Positions 14,818-27,108 of a DNA stretch of 36,436 bases are shown in pieces (the first letter of the stretch is position 1; each line of letters opens with the position of its first letter). The stretch is taken from contig JALHSW010000101.1 in NCBI GenBank assembly GCA_022865365.1, positions 1 through 36,436 of the forward strand. The letters run 5' to 3'. The translations under genes were made by a program, and so were the position numbers. This DNA comes from Acidimicrobiia bacterium. Lineage in GTDB: Bacteria > Actinomycetota > Acidimicrobiia > IMCC26256 > PALSA-555. The notes beneath the pieces were generated by a model. The model was not told the origin of the DNA, searched no databases, and saw nothing but the letters and a program-made list of their open reading frames with translations.

Positions 14818-17162
14818 AGCTCGGCAGGACCGTCGCAGTCGGGATCGCGTCTTCTGTGATCGTGACGGTCCTCCTTGTTGGCAACTTCGCCGCGCCTGCA
14901 CATGCCAGCGACGCACGATCCGTTCGTCGGGTGTTCGTGTTCTCCCTTCCGCACGTCTCGTGGGAAGACCTCGAGAAGTTCTCGGACGAGGTGCCGAACC
15001 TGAACCGGTTCCTGGGACGTGCCGCCATAGCCGGGCTCACGACGCGCGCCGACCAGCGTTCCACGAAGCTGGCCGATGGCTACTTGACACTCGGCACGGG
15101 CACGCGCACCGTCGGTGATCCCGCGACCGACGGAGACGCTCTGGGAGTCGACGAACCCTTCGGCCGCGACTCCGCCGGCCAGGTCTTTCGCCAACGCACT
15201 GGCCGCGAGGTGCGTCACGGAATCGTCGCGCTCGCGATGCCGCGTGTCGTCGAGGCCAACGACGCTCTGCTCTATGACGCAGAGCCGGGCGCGTTGGCAG
15301 TGGCGCTACGCGACGCGGGCATCGATCGAGCCGTGGTCGCGAACGCCGACGGACGCCAGCCCGACTCGCCGCCGAGTCCGAGTGTCTCGAGCTTGCGCCG
15401 ACAGGCTGCGCTCGCACTCGTCGACCCGCGGGGACGGGTTCCCGCAGGTCGCGTCGACGAGTCGATCCTCGAAGCCGACCCGACGGCCCCCTACGGGCTG
15501 CGCCTCGACGCAGACGCGACGGTCGGGGCGTTCCGGCGTGAGTGGCATGACCGGACCGTCGTGCTCGTCGAAGGGTCTGACCTCGTACGAGCCGACGCGT
15601 ATCGGCCGTTCTCGACACCGATTCACCGTGACATCCAGCTCCGCCAGGCCCTGCGATCGACCGACAGGCTCTTCGGGCGGCTCCTGCGTGAGGTCGACAC
15701 CGTGCGCGACGCTGTCCTCGTGGTCGGACCGACACATCCGACCCGTGCCATCTCGCTGACGGTGCTCGGCCTGCAGGGCCCGGGGATCCAGCCTGGCCTC
15801 TTGCGGTCGGGGACCACGCGGCGGTCCGGCTTCGTACAGCTGATCGACGTCGCGCCCACGATCCTCGACCTGCTCGACGTGCCCCGCCCGACGTCGATGG
15901 AGGGGCGCCCGGCCGAGGTCGGGGCAACCGGAGGATCGCCGGCGGAACGGCGCGATCTGATCGTCCACGCCGACGGAGCCGCCCAGTTCAGGGACAGGAT
16001 CGTCGGCCCGGTGCAGGTCGCGTTCGTCGTCCTCGCGGGAATGCTCGTCGCAGGGGCCATCCTCGTACTCGGGCGCCCGCGTCCCCGGCGGTGGCGAGTG
16101 TGGCTCGGGACCTTCGGGCTCTGCGTCCTCGGCTTCACTCCCGCGGTGTTCCTCGCGCGCCTTGTTCCGCTCCATGAGGTCGGTGTGGTCGCGTACTGGA
16201 CGTTCCTGGTGGTGGTGGCGGCAGCGCTGGGCACGATCTACCGCCGCATCGGCCGACACCGACCACTCGACGGTCTCCTCGCGGCATTCCTCGTCCCCGT
16301 CGGGTTGCTGCTGGTCGATGTGCTCATCGGAACGCCGCTCCAGTTCAACAGCGCGCTGGGGTACTCACCGACGGTCGCGGGGCGTTTCACGGGGTTCAGC
16401 AACCCGGCGTACGCGATCGTCGCGGCGAGCGCGGTCCTGGCGGCGCCGCTGATCGCACGGCGGATCGGCGGGCGGCGCGGCGCGTGGATCAGCGTGGCCT
16501 TCCTCGGCATGGTCATCGTCGTCGACGGGGTGCCGTTCTGGGGCGCCGACGTCGGGGGCATCCTGTCGATGGTGCCGGCGTTCGCCGTGACCTCACTGCT
16601 GCTCCTCGGGTGGCGGGTGCGCTGGAAGACGGTGGCATGGTCCGTGGTCGGGCTCGTCGTCGCGGTGGCAGGCTTCACCGCGCTCGACATGGCGCGCCCA
16701 CCCGAGCGCCGCACCCACCTGGGACGGCTCGTCGAACGAGTCAACGATCGTGGCATCGGCGACCTCGTGGTCGTGCTGCAGCGCAAGCTCGGCGACAACC
16801 TCGGTTCGCTGAGAACCTCCATCTGGGGTCTCGTGCTGCCGATCACGCTGGTACTGGTCTACTGGTTGATCAAGCGGGCGCCGGCCCGCCTCCGTGCCGT
16901 CGACGCCGCGGTGCCCGAGGGCCGCATCGGAGGGATCGGGCTGGCCATCGTTGCGGTGCTCGGCTACGCGCTGAACGATTCAGGTGTCGCGATCCCTGGC
17001 GTGATGCTCGTCATCGCGATCGCCGCGTTCGTGTGGCTCCTGGTTCGCTTCGAACCCGGCGACCGGCCTGATGACGGCGAGCGACCTGACGAGGATCAGG
17101 ACGCCCTGCGCGCCGAGCCGCCCGCCGTCGAGTCGGTCACGACCGCGGCCGCCCGGTCGTGA
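14811..17162 (+). CDS. Alkaline-phosphatase-superfamily-like integral membrane protein
   Basis: The 783-residue protein starts with a signal peptide (MLKLGRTVAVGIASSVIVTV, with a cleavage-like AHA-S near residue 32). A large extracytoplasmic domain (about 35-395) follows. Its beginning, FVFSLPHVSWEDLEKF then PNLNRFL, and its end, SGFVQLIDVAPTILDLLDVP and TSMEGRP, resemble alkaline phosphatase/sulfatase-fold enzymes. From about residue 400 to 760 come roughly ten hydrophobic segments, then an acidic Asp/Glu-rich tail. The metal-binding set of active AlkP enzymes is not obvious, so it may be degenerate or act on an unknown envelope substrate. It lies between murJ and a MraY-like transferase, sharing GTGA with the latter, which supports an envelope role. 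It is not assigned a known name. Start ATG 14811 has an AGGA-containing stretch upstream. Confidence 0.7.
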   Translation: MLKLGRTVAVGIASSVIVTVLLVGNFAAPAHASDARSVRRVFVFSLPHVSWEDLEKFSDEVPNLNRFLGRAAIAGLTTRADQRSTKLADGYLTLGTGTRTVGDPATDGDALGVDEPFGRDSAGQVFRQRTGREVRHGIVALAMPRVVEANDALLYDAEPGALAVALRDAGIDRAVVANADGRQPDSPPSPSVSSLRRQAALALVDPRGRVPAGRVDESILEADPTAPYGLRLDADATVGAFRREWHDRTVVLVEGSDLVRADAYRPFSTPIHRDIQLRQALRSTDRLFGRLLREVDTVRDAVLVVGPTHPTRAISLTVLGLQGPGIQPGLLRSGTTRRSGFVQLIDVAPTILDLLDVPRPTSMEGRPAEVGATGGSPAERRDLIVHADGAAQFRDRIVGPVQVAFVVLAGMLVAGAILVLGRPRPRRWRVWLGTFGLCVLGFTPAVFLARLVPLHEVGVVAYWTFLVVVAAALGTIYRRIGRHRPLDGLLAAFLVPVGLLLVDVLIGTPLQFNSALGYSPTVAGRFTGFSNPAYAIVAASAVLAAPLIARRIGGRRGAWISVAFLGMVIVVDGVPFWGADVGGILSMVPAFAVTSLLLLGWRVRWKTVAWSVVGLVVAVAGFTALDMARPPERRTHLGRLVERVNDRGIGDLVVVLQRKLGDNLGSLRTSIWGLVLPITLVLVYWLIKRAPARLRAVDAAVPEGRIGGIGLAIVAVLGYALNDSGVAIPGVMLVIAIAAFVWLLVRFEPGDRPDDGERPDEDQDALRAEPPAVESVTTAAARS

Positions 17163-18042
17163 CCGTCGTCCTCGGCCTTGTGGTCGGGGCGCTCACGGTG
17201 CTCCTGCTGCGGTTGGGCGCTCGGGGGATGCTGCGAGCGCCGGCGCTCACCCGCCCGAACTACCGCAACCACCTCTTGCCGACCGGTGGGGGCGTGCTCA
17301 TCGTGATGGCGGTCCTGGTCATCGAGGCGAGCCGAGCCGTGCTCGGCGCGATGGGTATCGGTGACGAACCCGGCCTCACCGTCCAGCGCAGCGAGGTCCT
17401 GTTCGCGGTGGTCGCGTTCGGCCTCCTCGGACTCGTCGATGATCTGCTCGGCGACGGATCCACCCGGGGGTTCAGGGGCCACGTCCGGGCCCTCCTTCAC
17501 GGCGAGATCACCACCGGGTTCCTGAAGCTCTTCGGTGGAGCCGCCGTCGCCATCGTGCTCGTCGCCACCCCCGGCTTCGCGACCGGACGCCGGCTGATCA
17601 TCGATGCGGTGCTCATCGCGCTTGCTGCGAACCTCGGGAACCTGCTCGACCGCGCACCCGGGCGCACGATCAAGGCGGCGATGATCGCCTACGTCCCGCT
17701 CGCGATCGTGCTGGGTGATGGCGCGGTCGGCGTGGCGGTCGCACCGGCGATGGGGGCGGCCTTCGGGCTCCTCCCGGCGGATCTGCGCGAAGAGCTCATG
17801 CTCGGCGACGCGGGCGCGAACGTGATCGGTGCGGTCCTCGGGCTCGGCGTCGTGCTCGGTCGAGGCGAGGTGACCCGCACCACTGCGCTGATCCTGCTCG
17901 TCGGCGCGAACGTCGCGGCCGAAGTGGTGTCGTTCAGCTCGATCATCGATCGGGTCCCGCCCTTGCGGTGGCTCGACCGCCTCGGCCAACGGCCTGAGCG
18001 GCGCAACGGCCCCGAGAGCCGGGGTGAGGGTGAGCAGCCGGA

Positions 18043-18070
<28 letters not shown>
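17159..18070 (+). CDS. MraY/WecA-like UDP-sugar:undecaprenyl-phosphate sugar-1-P transferase
   Basis: A 303-residue polytopic membrane protein related to the MraY/WecA family, which moves a sugar-1-phosphate from a UDP-sugar onto a polyprenyl phosphate at the inner face of the membrane. Signature parts are RPNYRNHLLPTGGGVLI near the start, the Asp-Asp of LLGLVDDLLGDG, NLGNLLDRAPGRTIKA, and ELMLGDAGANVIGAVLG. It is shorter than MraY (about 360 residues) and lacks an obvious C-terminal His-rich loop, so MraY itself is unlikely. The last ~30 residues are hydrophilic. It is the last gene of the steA-steB-murJ block, overlaps the preceding gene by 4 nt and overlaps the convergent GT39 gene by 28 nt. 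Sugar and acceptor are not determined. Confidence 0.78.
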
Positions 18071-21958
<3,888 letters not shown>

Positions 21959-21966
<8 letters not shown>

Positions 21967-22906
21967 TCGCCTCGAAGCGGTGCTCTCCGAGCACGCGACG
22001 TGGCTCGCGGTCGAACGGGGTCTACGCCCCAACACGCTCTCGGCCTACCGCCGTGACCTCCGCGCCTACGAGAGTTTCCTACGCTCCCGCGGCGTCGATG
22101 ACCCCGCGGCGATCGACGAGTCGTACGTGCGCGACTACATGGCGGCGCGGTCCGCTGCGGTCGACGACGGGCCGCCGCCCGCACCGGCGACGGTGGCGCG
22201 TGCCCTCGTTGCGGTGCGCTCGTTCCATCGGTTCTGCGTCGATGAAGCGTTCGTGTCGACCGACCCGAGCGAAGACGTGCACGCGCCGAGGGTGCCGCTC
22301 GGAATTCCCAAGGCGCTGAGCGAGGCCGACGTGAGCGCGTTGCTCGCGAGCGTGACCGGTGGGGACCCTCGCGCCCTGCGCGACCAGGCGATCCTCGAAG
22401 CCCTGTACGCGGGTGGTGTGCGGATCACAGAGCTGGTCGGACTCAATCGTGCCGATCTCGACCTCGAGGGCGGTCTCGTGCGCGTGTTCGGCAAGGGAGC
22501 GAAGGAGCGCATCGTGCCCATCGGGCGTCCGGCACGCGCGGCCATCGCCACCTACCTCGACGCCGGAAGGCCCGAGCTGCTCGCGAGGGCCCGTGCCGGG
22601 CCGCGCGCCGGCGACGCCGTGTTCCTCAACGCCCGAGGCGGTCGCCTCACCCGCCAGGGCTGCTGGGGGATCGTGCAGGCCGCAGGGACACGCGCGGGGC
22701 TGGGCGATCGGGTCCACCCGCACGTCTTGCGCCACTCGTGCGCAACCCACCTCCTCGACCATGGCGCCGACATCCGCGTTGTCCAGGAAGTGCTCGGGCA
22801 CGCGAGCGTGTCGACGACCCAGGTGTACACGAAGGTCTCGGCGAAGCGTCTGCGGGCGGTCTACGAGGCTGCCCACCCGCGGGCTCGCACGATCCCGATC
22901 GCCTGA
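21959..22906 (+). CDS. xerD: Tyrosine site-specific recombinase XerD
   Basis: A 315-residue tyrosine recombinase that, with XerC, resolves chromosome dimers at dif. It has the N-terminal SAM-like core-binding domain (WLAVERGLRPNTLSAYRRDL) and the catalytic domain with the full set: Arg in YAGGVRITELVGL, Lys in VFGKGAKER, His-x-x-Arg in PHVLRHSCATHLLDHGAD, His in LGHASVSTTQ and the nucleophile Tyr in TQVYTKV. The length fits XerD. It overlaps the NUDIX gene by 8 nt and sits in the conserved pyrG-NUDIX-xerD order. A dif site was not recognised in the window. Confidence 0.95.
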
Positions 22907-22927
22907 GGAATCGCCGCCCCCCGGCGG

Positions 22928-22933
22928 TAGCAT
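22928..22933 (+). promoter_or_regulatory. -10 element TAGCAT for the DksA/TraR-like gene
   Basis: TAGCAT fits TANNNT and ends 6 nt before the ATG at 22940, a leaderless arrangement. Immediately upstream, CGCCG-CCCCC-CGGCG forms a GC-only hairpin after the xerD stop. Confidence 0.5.
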
Positions 22934-22939
22934 TGGGTC

Positions 22940-23278
22940 ATGTCCGCATCGAGCCTCGCGACCATCCGCGCCCAGCTCCAGGAGGAGCGAGGCCGCCTTC
23001 GGGAGCGGCTCCACGAGCTGGGGCTCGGTGCCGACGACGCGCTCGACTTCGACGGTGGGTTCGCCGACTCGAGCCAGGTGACGGCCGAACGGGGCGAGAT
23101 GGAAGCCCTCGCCGGCACGCTCAACGACACGCTACGCGAGGTCGAGGACGCGCTCGCCAAGCTCGACGACGGCACCTACGGCCGCTGCGAGGCGTGCGAA
23201 GGGCCGATTCCCCAGGCGCGGCTCGAAGCCAAGCCGGCGGCGCGTCTCTGCATCGCCTGCGCTTCCAAGTCCCGCTGA
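22940..23278 (+). CDS. DksA/TraR-family zinc-finger protein
   Basis: The 112-residue protein has an N-terminal helical hairpin (QLQEERGRLRERLHELG, then VTAERGEMEALAGTLNDTLR) and a C-terminal C4 zinc finger, Cys83-x2-Cys86 (GRCEACEG) and Cys104-x2-Cys107 (LCIACAS), as in DksA/TraR proteins. Family members enter the RNA polymerase secondary channel and alter promoter responses, often with ppGpp. The DksA tip acidic pair is not obvious here, so a DksA-like role is not assured. It has its own leaderless-type promoter and is followed after 4 nt by the M50 protease gene, so the two are probably co-transcribed. Confidence 0.88.
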   Translation: MSASSLATIRAQLQEERGRLRERLHELGLGADDALDFDGGFADSSQVTAERGEMEALAGTLNDTLREVEDALAKLDDGTYGRCEACEGPIPQARLEAKPAARLCIACASKSR

Positions 23279-23282
23279 CGGC

Positions 23283-23930
23283 GTGCGCCTTCGCGAAGCC
23301 GTCGTTCTCTTCGGCTGCCTGGTCGTCGCGATCATCCTGCACGAGATCAGCCACGGAGTCGTCGCGCTCTGGTGTGGCGACGACACGGCGAAGCGGGCAG
23401 GGCGGCTCACCCTCAATCCCGTCCCGCACGTCGATCCGTTCGGGTCGCTGATCCTCCCGGCAATGGGCGCCCTCGCGGGCCTCCCGGTGATCGGCTACGC
23501 GAAGCCGGTGCCGGTGAACCCGCAGCTGCTGCGACGGCCGCGCCGCGACATGGTGCTGGTGAGCCTCGCCGGTCCGACGACCAACTTCCTGCTGATGGCG
23601 CTCGCCGCGCTCGCGGCGCGGTTCCTGGTCGCGCAAGGCCGAGGCCTCGGTGGCGCTCTCGACGCATCGACATCAGACCTCGTCGTCGAGATCGTGTTCT
23701 CTTTCGCGGTGGTCAACCTGCTCCTCGGCCTGTTCAACCTGCTCCCGATCCCACCACTCGACGGCTCCGCCCTCTTGGAGCGCGCGCTTCCGCAGGAGTG
23801 GCTGCCAACGTGGTATCGGTTCCGACCCTACGGGCTGGCGGTCATCTTCGCGCTCGTCTTCTTCACCGGCGTCGTGAGCACGCTCATCACGCCGTTCTAC
23901 GACGCGTTGTACAACTTCGTGGTGTCATGA
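23283..23930 (+). CDS. Site-2 protease family (M50) integral membrane metalloprotease
   Basis: A 215-residue polytopic protein with the zinc site HEISHG at about residues 20-25 in the first membrane helix and the second metal-ligand motif NLLPIPPLDGS (Asp ligand) in a later helix. LTLNPVPHVDPFGSLILP between them is typical of the short, single-domain M50 (YdiL/Rip3-type) group without PDZ or CBS domains. Such proteins cleave substrates within the membrane; the substrate is not known. GTG 23283 lies 4 nt after the DksA-like stop. No other motif suggests regulation. Confidence 0.88.
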   Translation: MRLREAVVLFGCLVVAIILHEISHGVVALWCGDDTAKRAGRLTLNPVPHVDPFGSLILPAMGALAGLPVIGYAKPVPVNPQLLRRPRRDMVLVSLAGPTTNFLLMALAALAARFLVAQGRGLGGALDASTSDLVVEIVFSFAVVNLLLGLFNLLPIPPLDGSALLERALPQEWLPTWYRFRPYGLAVIFALVFFTGVVSTLITPFYDALYNFVVS

Positions 23931-23954
23931 GCTGCGCCCCATGAACTGCCTCCG

Positions 23955-24488
23955 ATGAAACGGGCCCGGCATCTCACCCGCCGCTTCTTCGCAGCGTTGT
24001 GGCCGGGGCGCCCCGCAGCGAGCGACGATGCCTGGGTTCGCACCTTCGTGAACCCGGCGGAGTACGAGATCTGGGCGCGGATGGCGAACCACGACCGTCG
24101 ACACTCGATCGGGGTCGCACGTAGCGTCCAAGTCACGTTGTCGGGTACCGCGTACGCCGACCAGCCCGAGTGGCTCGAAGCGGCGCTCCTGCACGATGTG
24201 GGCAAGCTCGACTCGCGACTGGGGATCTTCGGGCGCGTTGGCGCCACCCTCGCGGGCTGGGCTGCAGGACATGACATGGCCGACGTTTGGTCGGGGAAGC
24301 GGGGGATCACCCGACGGGTGGGTCTGTACCTACGACACGGCGAACTCGGCGCGACGCGCATCCGCTTCGTCGGCGGGAGCGAGTCGGCCGCGCGTTGGGC
24401 AGCCGCCCACCATGAACCCGACACGTGGTCGGCGACGGGCATCCCGACGCCGGTGATCGAGGCACTCCACGCGGCCGACGACGATTGA
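23955..24488 (+). CDS. HD-domain protein, putative phosphohydrolase
   Basis: The 177-residue protein carries the HD-superfamily pattern: His in NHDRRHSIGVARSV, the metal-binding His-Asp in EAALLHDVGKLDS, and later His residues in RHGELGAT and AAHHEPDTW. HD proteins hydrolyse phosphate esters, commonly nucleotides; no substrate is indicated. Ligand positions look complete, so it is probably active. It lies 24 nt after the M50 gene and converges with trpS. A 6-bp GACCCG/CGGGTC hairpin overlaps its stop codon. Confidence 0.85.
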   Translation: MKRARHLTRRFFAALWPGRPAASDDAWVRTFVNPAEYEIWARMANHDRRHSIGVARSVQVTLSGTAYADQPEWLEAALLHDVGKLDSRLGIFGRVGATLAGWAAGHDMADVWSGKRGITRRVGLYLRHGELGATRIRFVGGSESAARWAAAHHEPDTWSATGIPTPVIEALHAADDD

Positions 24489-24506
24489 CCCGACTTGCTA
24501 CGGGTC
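24487..24506 (+). terminator. Hairpin at the HD-gene stop
   Basis: GACCCG (24487-24492) and CGGGTC (24501-24506) form a perfect 6-bp stem with an 8-nt loop, starting in the stop codon of the HD gene. There is no T-run, so termination efficiency is doubtful. Confidence 0.3.
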
Positions 24507-24538
24507 GGAGCGGGTCCGTCAGAAGAAGTACTCACCCG

Positions 24539-24556
24539 CCCCGCTCATGCGCGGGG
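24539..24556. terminator. GC hairpin at the convergent 3' ends of the HD gene and trpS
   Basis: CCCCGC (24539-24544) and GCGGGG (24551-24556) form a 6-bp all-GC stem with loop TCATGC, which contains the trpS stop codon. The symmetric position between two converging genes suggests a two-way terminator, though no U-tract follows on either strand. Confidence 0.35.
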
Positions 24557-25534
24557 AAGCAGGCCGACTGCGTCGCGGACTCTGGTGATGACCTTGGTCG
24601 CGATCGCCTCGGCCTTGTCCGCGCCGAGCGTGAGCAGCGCCGTCACCCGGCCCGGGTCGGCTTCGAGCTCCTCGTAGCGCGCCCGTAGTGGCCGGAGGAA
24701 CTCGACGACCGCTTCGGCGGTCGCGGCCTTGAGCGCGCCGTAGCCCTTGCCGGCGTGGTCGCGCTCCACGTCGGGGATCGCCTTTCCGGTCGCGGCGGCG
24801 AGGATCTGGAGCAGATTGGCGACACCGGGCTTCTGCTCGGGGTCGAAGCGAATGTCGGACTCCGAGTCGGTGACCGCGCTCGTCAGCCGTTTGGTGATCA
24901 CCCCGGGATCGTCGAGGAGGGCAATCGTCCCTTGGGGTGAGTTGGCCGACTTCGACATCTTCGCGGTCGGGTGCTGTAGGTCCATGACTCGCGCGCCGAA
25001 TGGCGGGATCGCGGCCTCGGGGACCACCAGGGTCTTGCCGAACCGATGGTTGAAGCGCAACGCGATGTCACGCGCGAGCTCGAGATGTTGGCGTTGGTCG
25101 TCACCCACGGGAACGCGGTCGGTGTCGTAGGCGAGGATGTCGGCAGCCATGAGGACCGGGTAGTCGAAGAGCCCTGCGCTCACGGACTCCTGCCCTCGGC
25201 CCTTCTCCTTGAACTGCGTCATCCGGCGCAATTCGCCGACGGTCGCAACGCAGTTGAGGATCCACGTGAGCTCGGTGTGCGCGGGGACGTGGCTCTGCAC
25301 GAACAGCGTGCAGCGGTCGGGGTCCAGGCCGGCTGCGAGCAGGATCGTCGCAGTACGCCGCGTCTGCTCGGCCAACTCGGCCGGGTCGTACGGGGACGTG
25401 ATCGCGTGGAGATCCACCACGCAGTAGATGGCGTCGTGGGTGTCCTGGTCGGCCACCCACTGGCGTACGGCCCCGAGGTAGTTGCCGAGGTGCATGTCGC
25501 CCGTGGGCTGGATGCCGCTGAACACCCGTGCCAT
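24545..25534 (-). CDS. trpS: Tryptophanyl-tRNA synthetase
   Basis: Charges tRNA-Trp with tryptophan. The 329-residue class I synthetase begins MARVFSGIQPTGDMHLGNYL, where the HIGH-type motif is HLGN. It has the KMSKS-type loop TAKMSKSANSPQG and characteristic TrpRS segments TELTWILNCVATVGELRRM and YPVLMAADILAYD. ATG 25534 is preferred: homologues start here and a minus-strand -10 (TACCGT) lies 8 nt upstream. Longer in-frame upstream codons read through scpA and are a shadow. It is transcribed divergently from scpA. Its stop codon sits in the loop of a GC hairpin. Confidence 0.96.
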   Translation of the reverse strand: MARVFSGIQPTGDMHLGNYLGAVRQWVADQDTHDAIYCVVDLHAITSPYDPAELAEQTRRTATILLAAGLDPDRCTLFVQSHVPAHTELTWILNCVATVGELRRMTQFKEKGRGQESVSAGLFDYPVLMAADILAYDTDRVPVGDDQRQHLELARDIALRFNHRFGKTLVVPEAAIPPFGARVMDLQHPTAKMSKSANSPQGTIALLDDPGVITKRLTSAVTDSESDIRFDPEQKPGVANLLQILAAATGKAIPDVERDHAGKGYGALKAATAEAVVEFLRPLRARYEELEADPGRVTALLTLGADKAEAIATKVITRVRDAVGLLPRA

Positions 25535-25542
25535 GGGCCGAC

Positions 25543-25548
25543 ACGGTA
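25543..25548 (-). promoter_or_regulatory. -10 element TACCGT for trpS
   Basis: On the minus strand TACCGT (plus-strand ACGGTA) ends 8 nt before the trpS ATG at 25534. Leaderless type, so a tryptophan-responsive leader such as a T-box is excluded by space. Confidence 0.45.
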
Positions 25549-25577
25549 CTTGGCCGGGTTCGGGTGACCGCGGCCGA

Positions 25578-25583
25578 TATCCT
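25578..25583 (+). promoter_or_regulatory. -10 element TATCCT for scpA
   Basis: TATCCT ends 8 nt before the ATG at 25592 (5 nt before the adjacent GTG at 25589), fitting a leaderless start. It is about 35 bp from the divergent trpS -10. Confidence 0.5.
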
Positions 25584-25591
25584 CGACCGTG

Positions 25592-26407
25592 ATGGGCTAC
25601 GAGGTCTCCACCCCCGTCTTCGCGGGCCCGTTCGACCTGCTGCTGCACCTGATCCTCACGCAGGAGGTCGATCTCTGGGAGGTCTCGCTCGCGACGATCG
25701 TCGACGCCTACCTCGTCGAGCTGGAACGGCTCGGGGACCTCGACCTCGAGGTCGCGACCGAGTTCCTCCTGATCGCCGCGACGCTGGTCGAGCTGAAGAC
25801 CCGTCGACTTCTGCCGGGGCCGGCCGACCTCGAGCTCGACGAGGAGCTCCTCCGCTTCGAGGAACGGGATCTCCTGCTGGCGCGGCTCCTCGAGTGCAAG
25901 ACCTTCCAGGACGCGGCACGCTCGATCTCGACGCTCATGCGCCGCGCCGAGCGGAGCCTGCCCCGCCAAGCCGGCCCAGAGGAGCCCTTCCGCTCGCTCG
26001 TCCCGGACCCCCTCGAGCGGGTTCCCCCCCGAAAGCTGCGCGACGCGGCGCGACGCGCGCTCACGCCCCGGCTCGAGGAACAGGTTCGTACTGATCACAT
26101 CGCGCCGATCCGCGCGAGCGTCGCCGACGCGATCAGCCTGCTCCTTGATCGCGTCCCCGAGCGCGGAGCGATCTCGTTCCGCGAGCTCGCAGCCGATGCA
26201 GAGTCGCGCATCGACGTCATCGTGCGCTTCCTCGCCGTGCTCGAGCTGTTCAAGCAGGGCTTCGTCGAGCTCGACCAGGTGGAGAACTTCGGTGTGCTCG
26301 AGGTGCGTCGCGCCCTCGATGCCGACGCCGCACTCGACGCTGCGAGCATCGCCGACTGGGACGAAGCATCGGAGACCGCACTGAAGGGGGAGCGCGAGCA
26401 ACCGTGA
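25592..26407 (+). CDS. scpA: Segregation and condensation protein A
   Basis: The kleisin subunit of the SMC-ScpAB condensin complex. The 271-residue chain starts MGYEVSTPVFAGPFDLLLHL, the conserved FxGPxDLLLxL N-terminal helix that binds the SMC neck. It then has FLLIAATLVELKTRRLLP, a variable acidic/basic middle, and a C-terminal winged-helix (FRELAADAESRIDVIVRFLA, then LELFKQGFVELDQVENFG) that binds the SMC head. ATG 25592 is preferred over GTG 25589 only on the 8-nt -10 spacing; they differ by one residue. It overlaps scpB by 4 nt. Unlike M. tuberculosis, no parA/soj gene lies directly upstream. Confidence 0.94.
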   Translation: MGYEVSTPVFAGPFDLLLHLILTQEVDLWEVSLATIVDAYLVELERLGDLDLEVATEFLLIAATLVELKTRRLLPGPADLELDEELLRFEERDLLLARLLECKTFQDAARSISTLMRRAERSLPRQAGPEEPFRSLVPDPLERVPPRKLRDAARRALTPRLEEQVRTDHIAPIRASVADAISLLLDRVPERGAISFRELAADAESRIDVIVRFLAVLELFKQGFVELDQVENFGVLEVRRALDADAALDAASIADWDEASETALKGEREQP

Positions 26408-27108
26408 CGATTTCCGATCCCGACGATGTCACCATCGACGGCGACCTCGCCGCTGCCGACGAGCTCGCCACGCCGGATCGCGACCATTCGGGTGACGAAG
26501 CCCGGCGCGCGATCGAGGCCGTCGTGCTTGCAGCGACAGAGCCGGTCGAACCTCAATTCCTGGCCGAGCTGGTCGAGCTTCCGATCGCTCGCGTCGAGGA
26601 GTTGTGCGCGGACCTCGTGCGTGAGTACGAGGAGACCGGGCGCGGGTTCGTGCTGGCTCGCGTCGCCGGCGGGTACCGGTTCCAGACCCACCCCGACCTC
26701 GCGCCGTACGTCGAACGGTTCGTTCTCGAGGGTCAGCACGTCCGATTGTCGGGCGCAGCGCTCGAGACGCTCGCGATCGTGGCCTACAAGCAGCCGATCG
26801 CGCGAGGACAGGTCTCCGCGATCCGCGGTGTCAACGTCGAGACCACGCTCCAGACGCTCGTCGCCCGGGGCTACGTCACCGAAGTCGGACGCGACCCGGG
26901 GCCGGGGTTGGCCGTGCTCTACGGAACCACGCTTGCGTTTCTCGAGCGTATCGGCCTCGACTCCATCGACGACCTCCCGCCACTCGGTGACTTCGTGCCC
27001 GACGCGAGCATCGTCGAGGCTCTCGAGCGCGGCTTGCGGATGCCCGACGACCCGCTCGCTGACCCTGAACCTGGCGACCGACCTGACGATGAGGGCGACG
27101 ACGCCTGA
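26404..27108 (+). CDS. scpB: Segregation and condensation protein B
   Basis: ScpB pairs with ScpA and SMC in chromosome segregation. The 234-residue protein has an acidic N-terminal extension (about 1-35) followed by two winged-helix domains: AIEAVVLAATEPVEPQFLAE opens the first, and LSGAALETLAIVAYKQPIAR followed by GQVSAIRGVN is the hallmark of the second, with TTLAFLERIGLDSIDDLPPL near the end. The C-terminal tail is Asp/Glu-rich. GTG 26404 overlaps scpA (GTGA); its 3' end overlaps the pseudouridine synthase gene by 20 nt. Confidence 0.94.
   Translation: MTISDPDDVTIDGDLAAADELATPDRDHSGDEARRAIEAVVLAATEPVEPQFLAELVELPIARVEELCADLVREYEETGRGFVLARVAGGYRFQTHPDLAPYVERFVLEGQHVRLSGAALETLAIVAYKQPIARGQVSAIRGVNVETTLQTLVARGYVTEVGRDPGPGLAVLYGTTLAFLERIGLDSIDDLPPLGDFVPDASIVEALERGLRMPDDPLADPEPGDRPDDEGDDA

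Noticed and set aside
13307-15064. A 585-codon minus-strand frame opposite murJ
   Set aside because: Highly charged Arg/Asp/Glu/His sequence mirroring membrane-protein codons; murJ on the plus strand explains the region.
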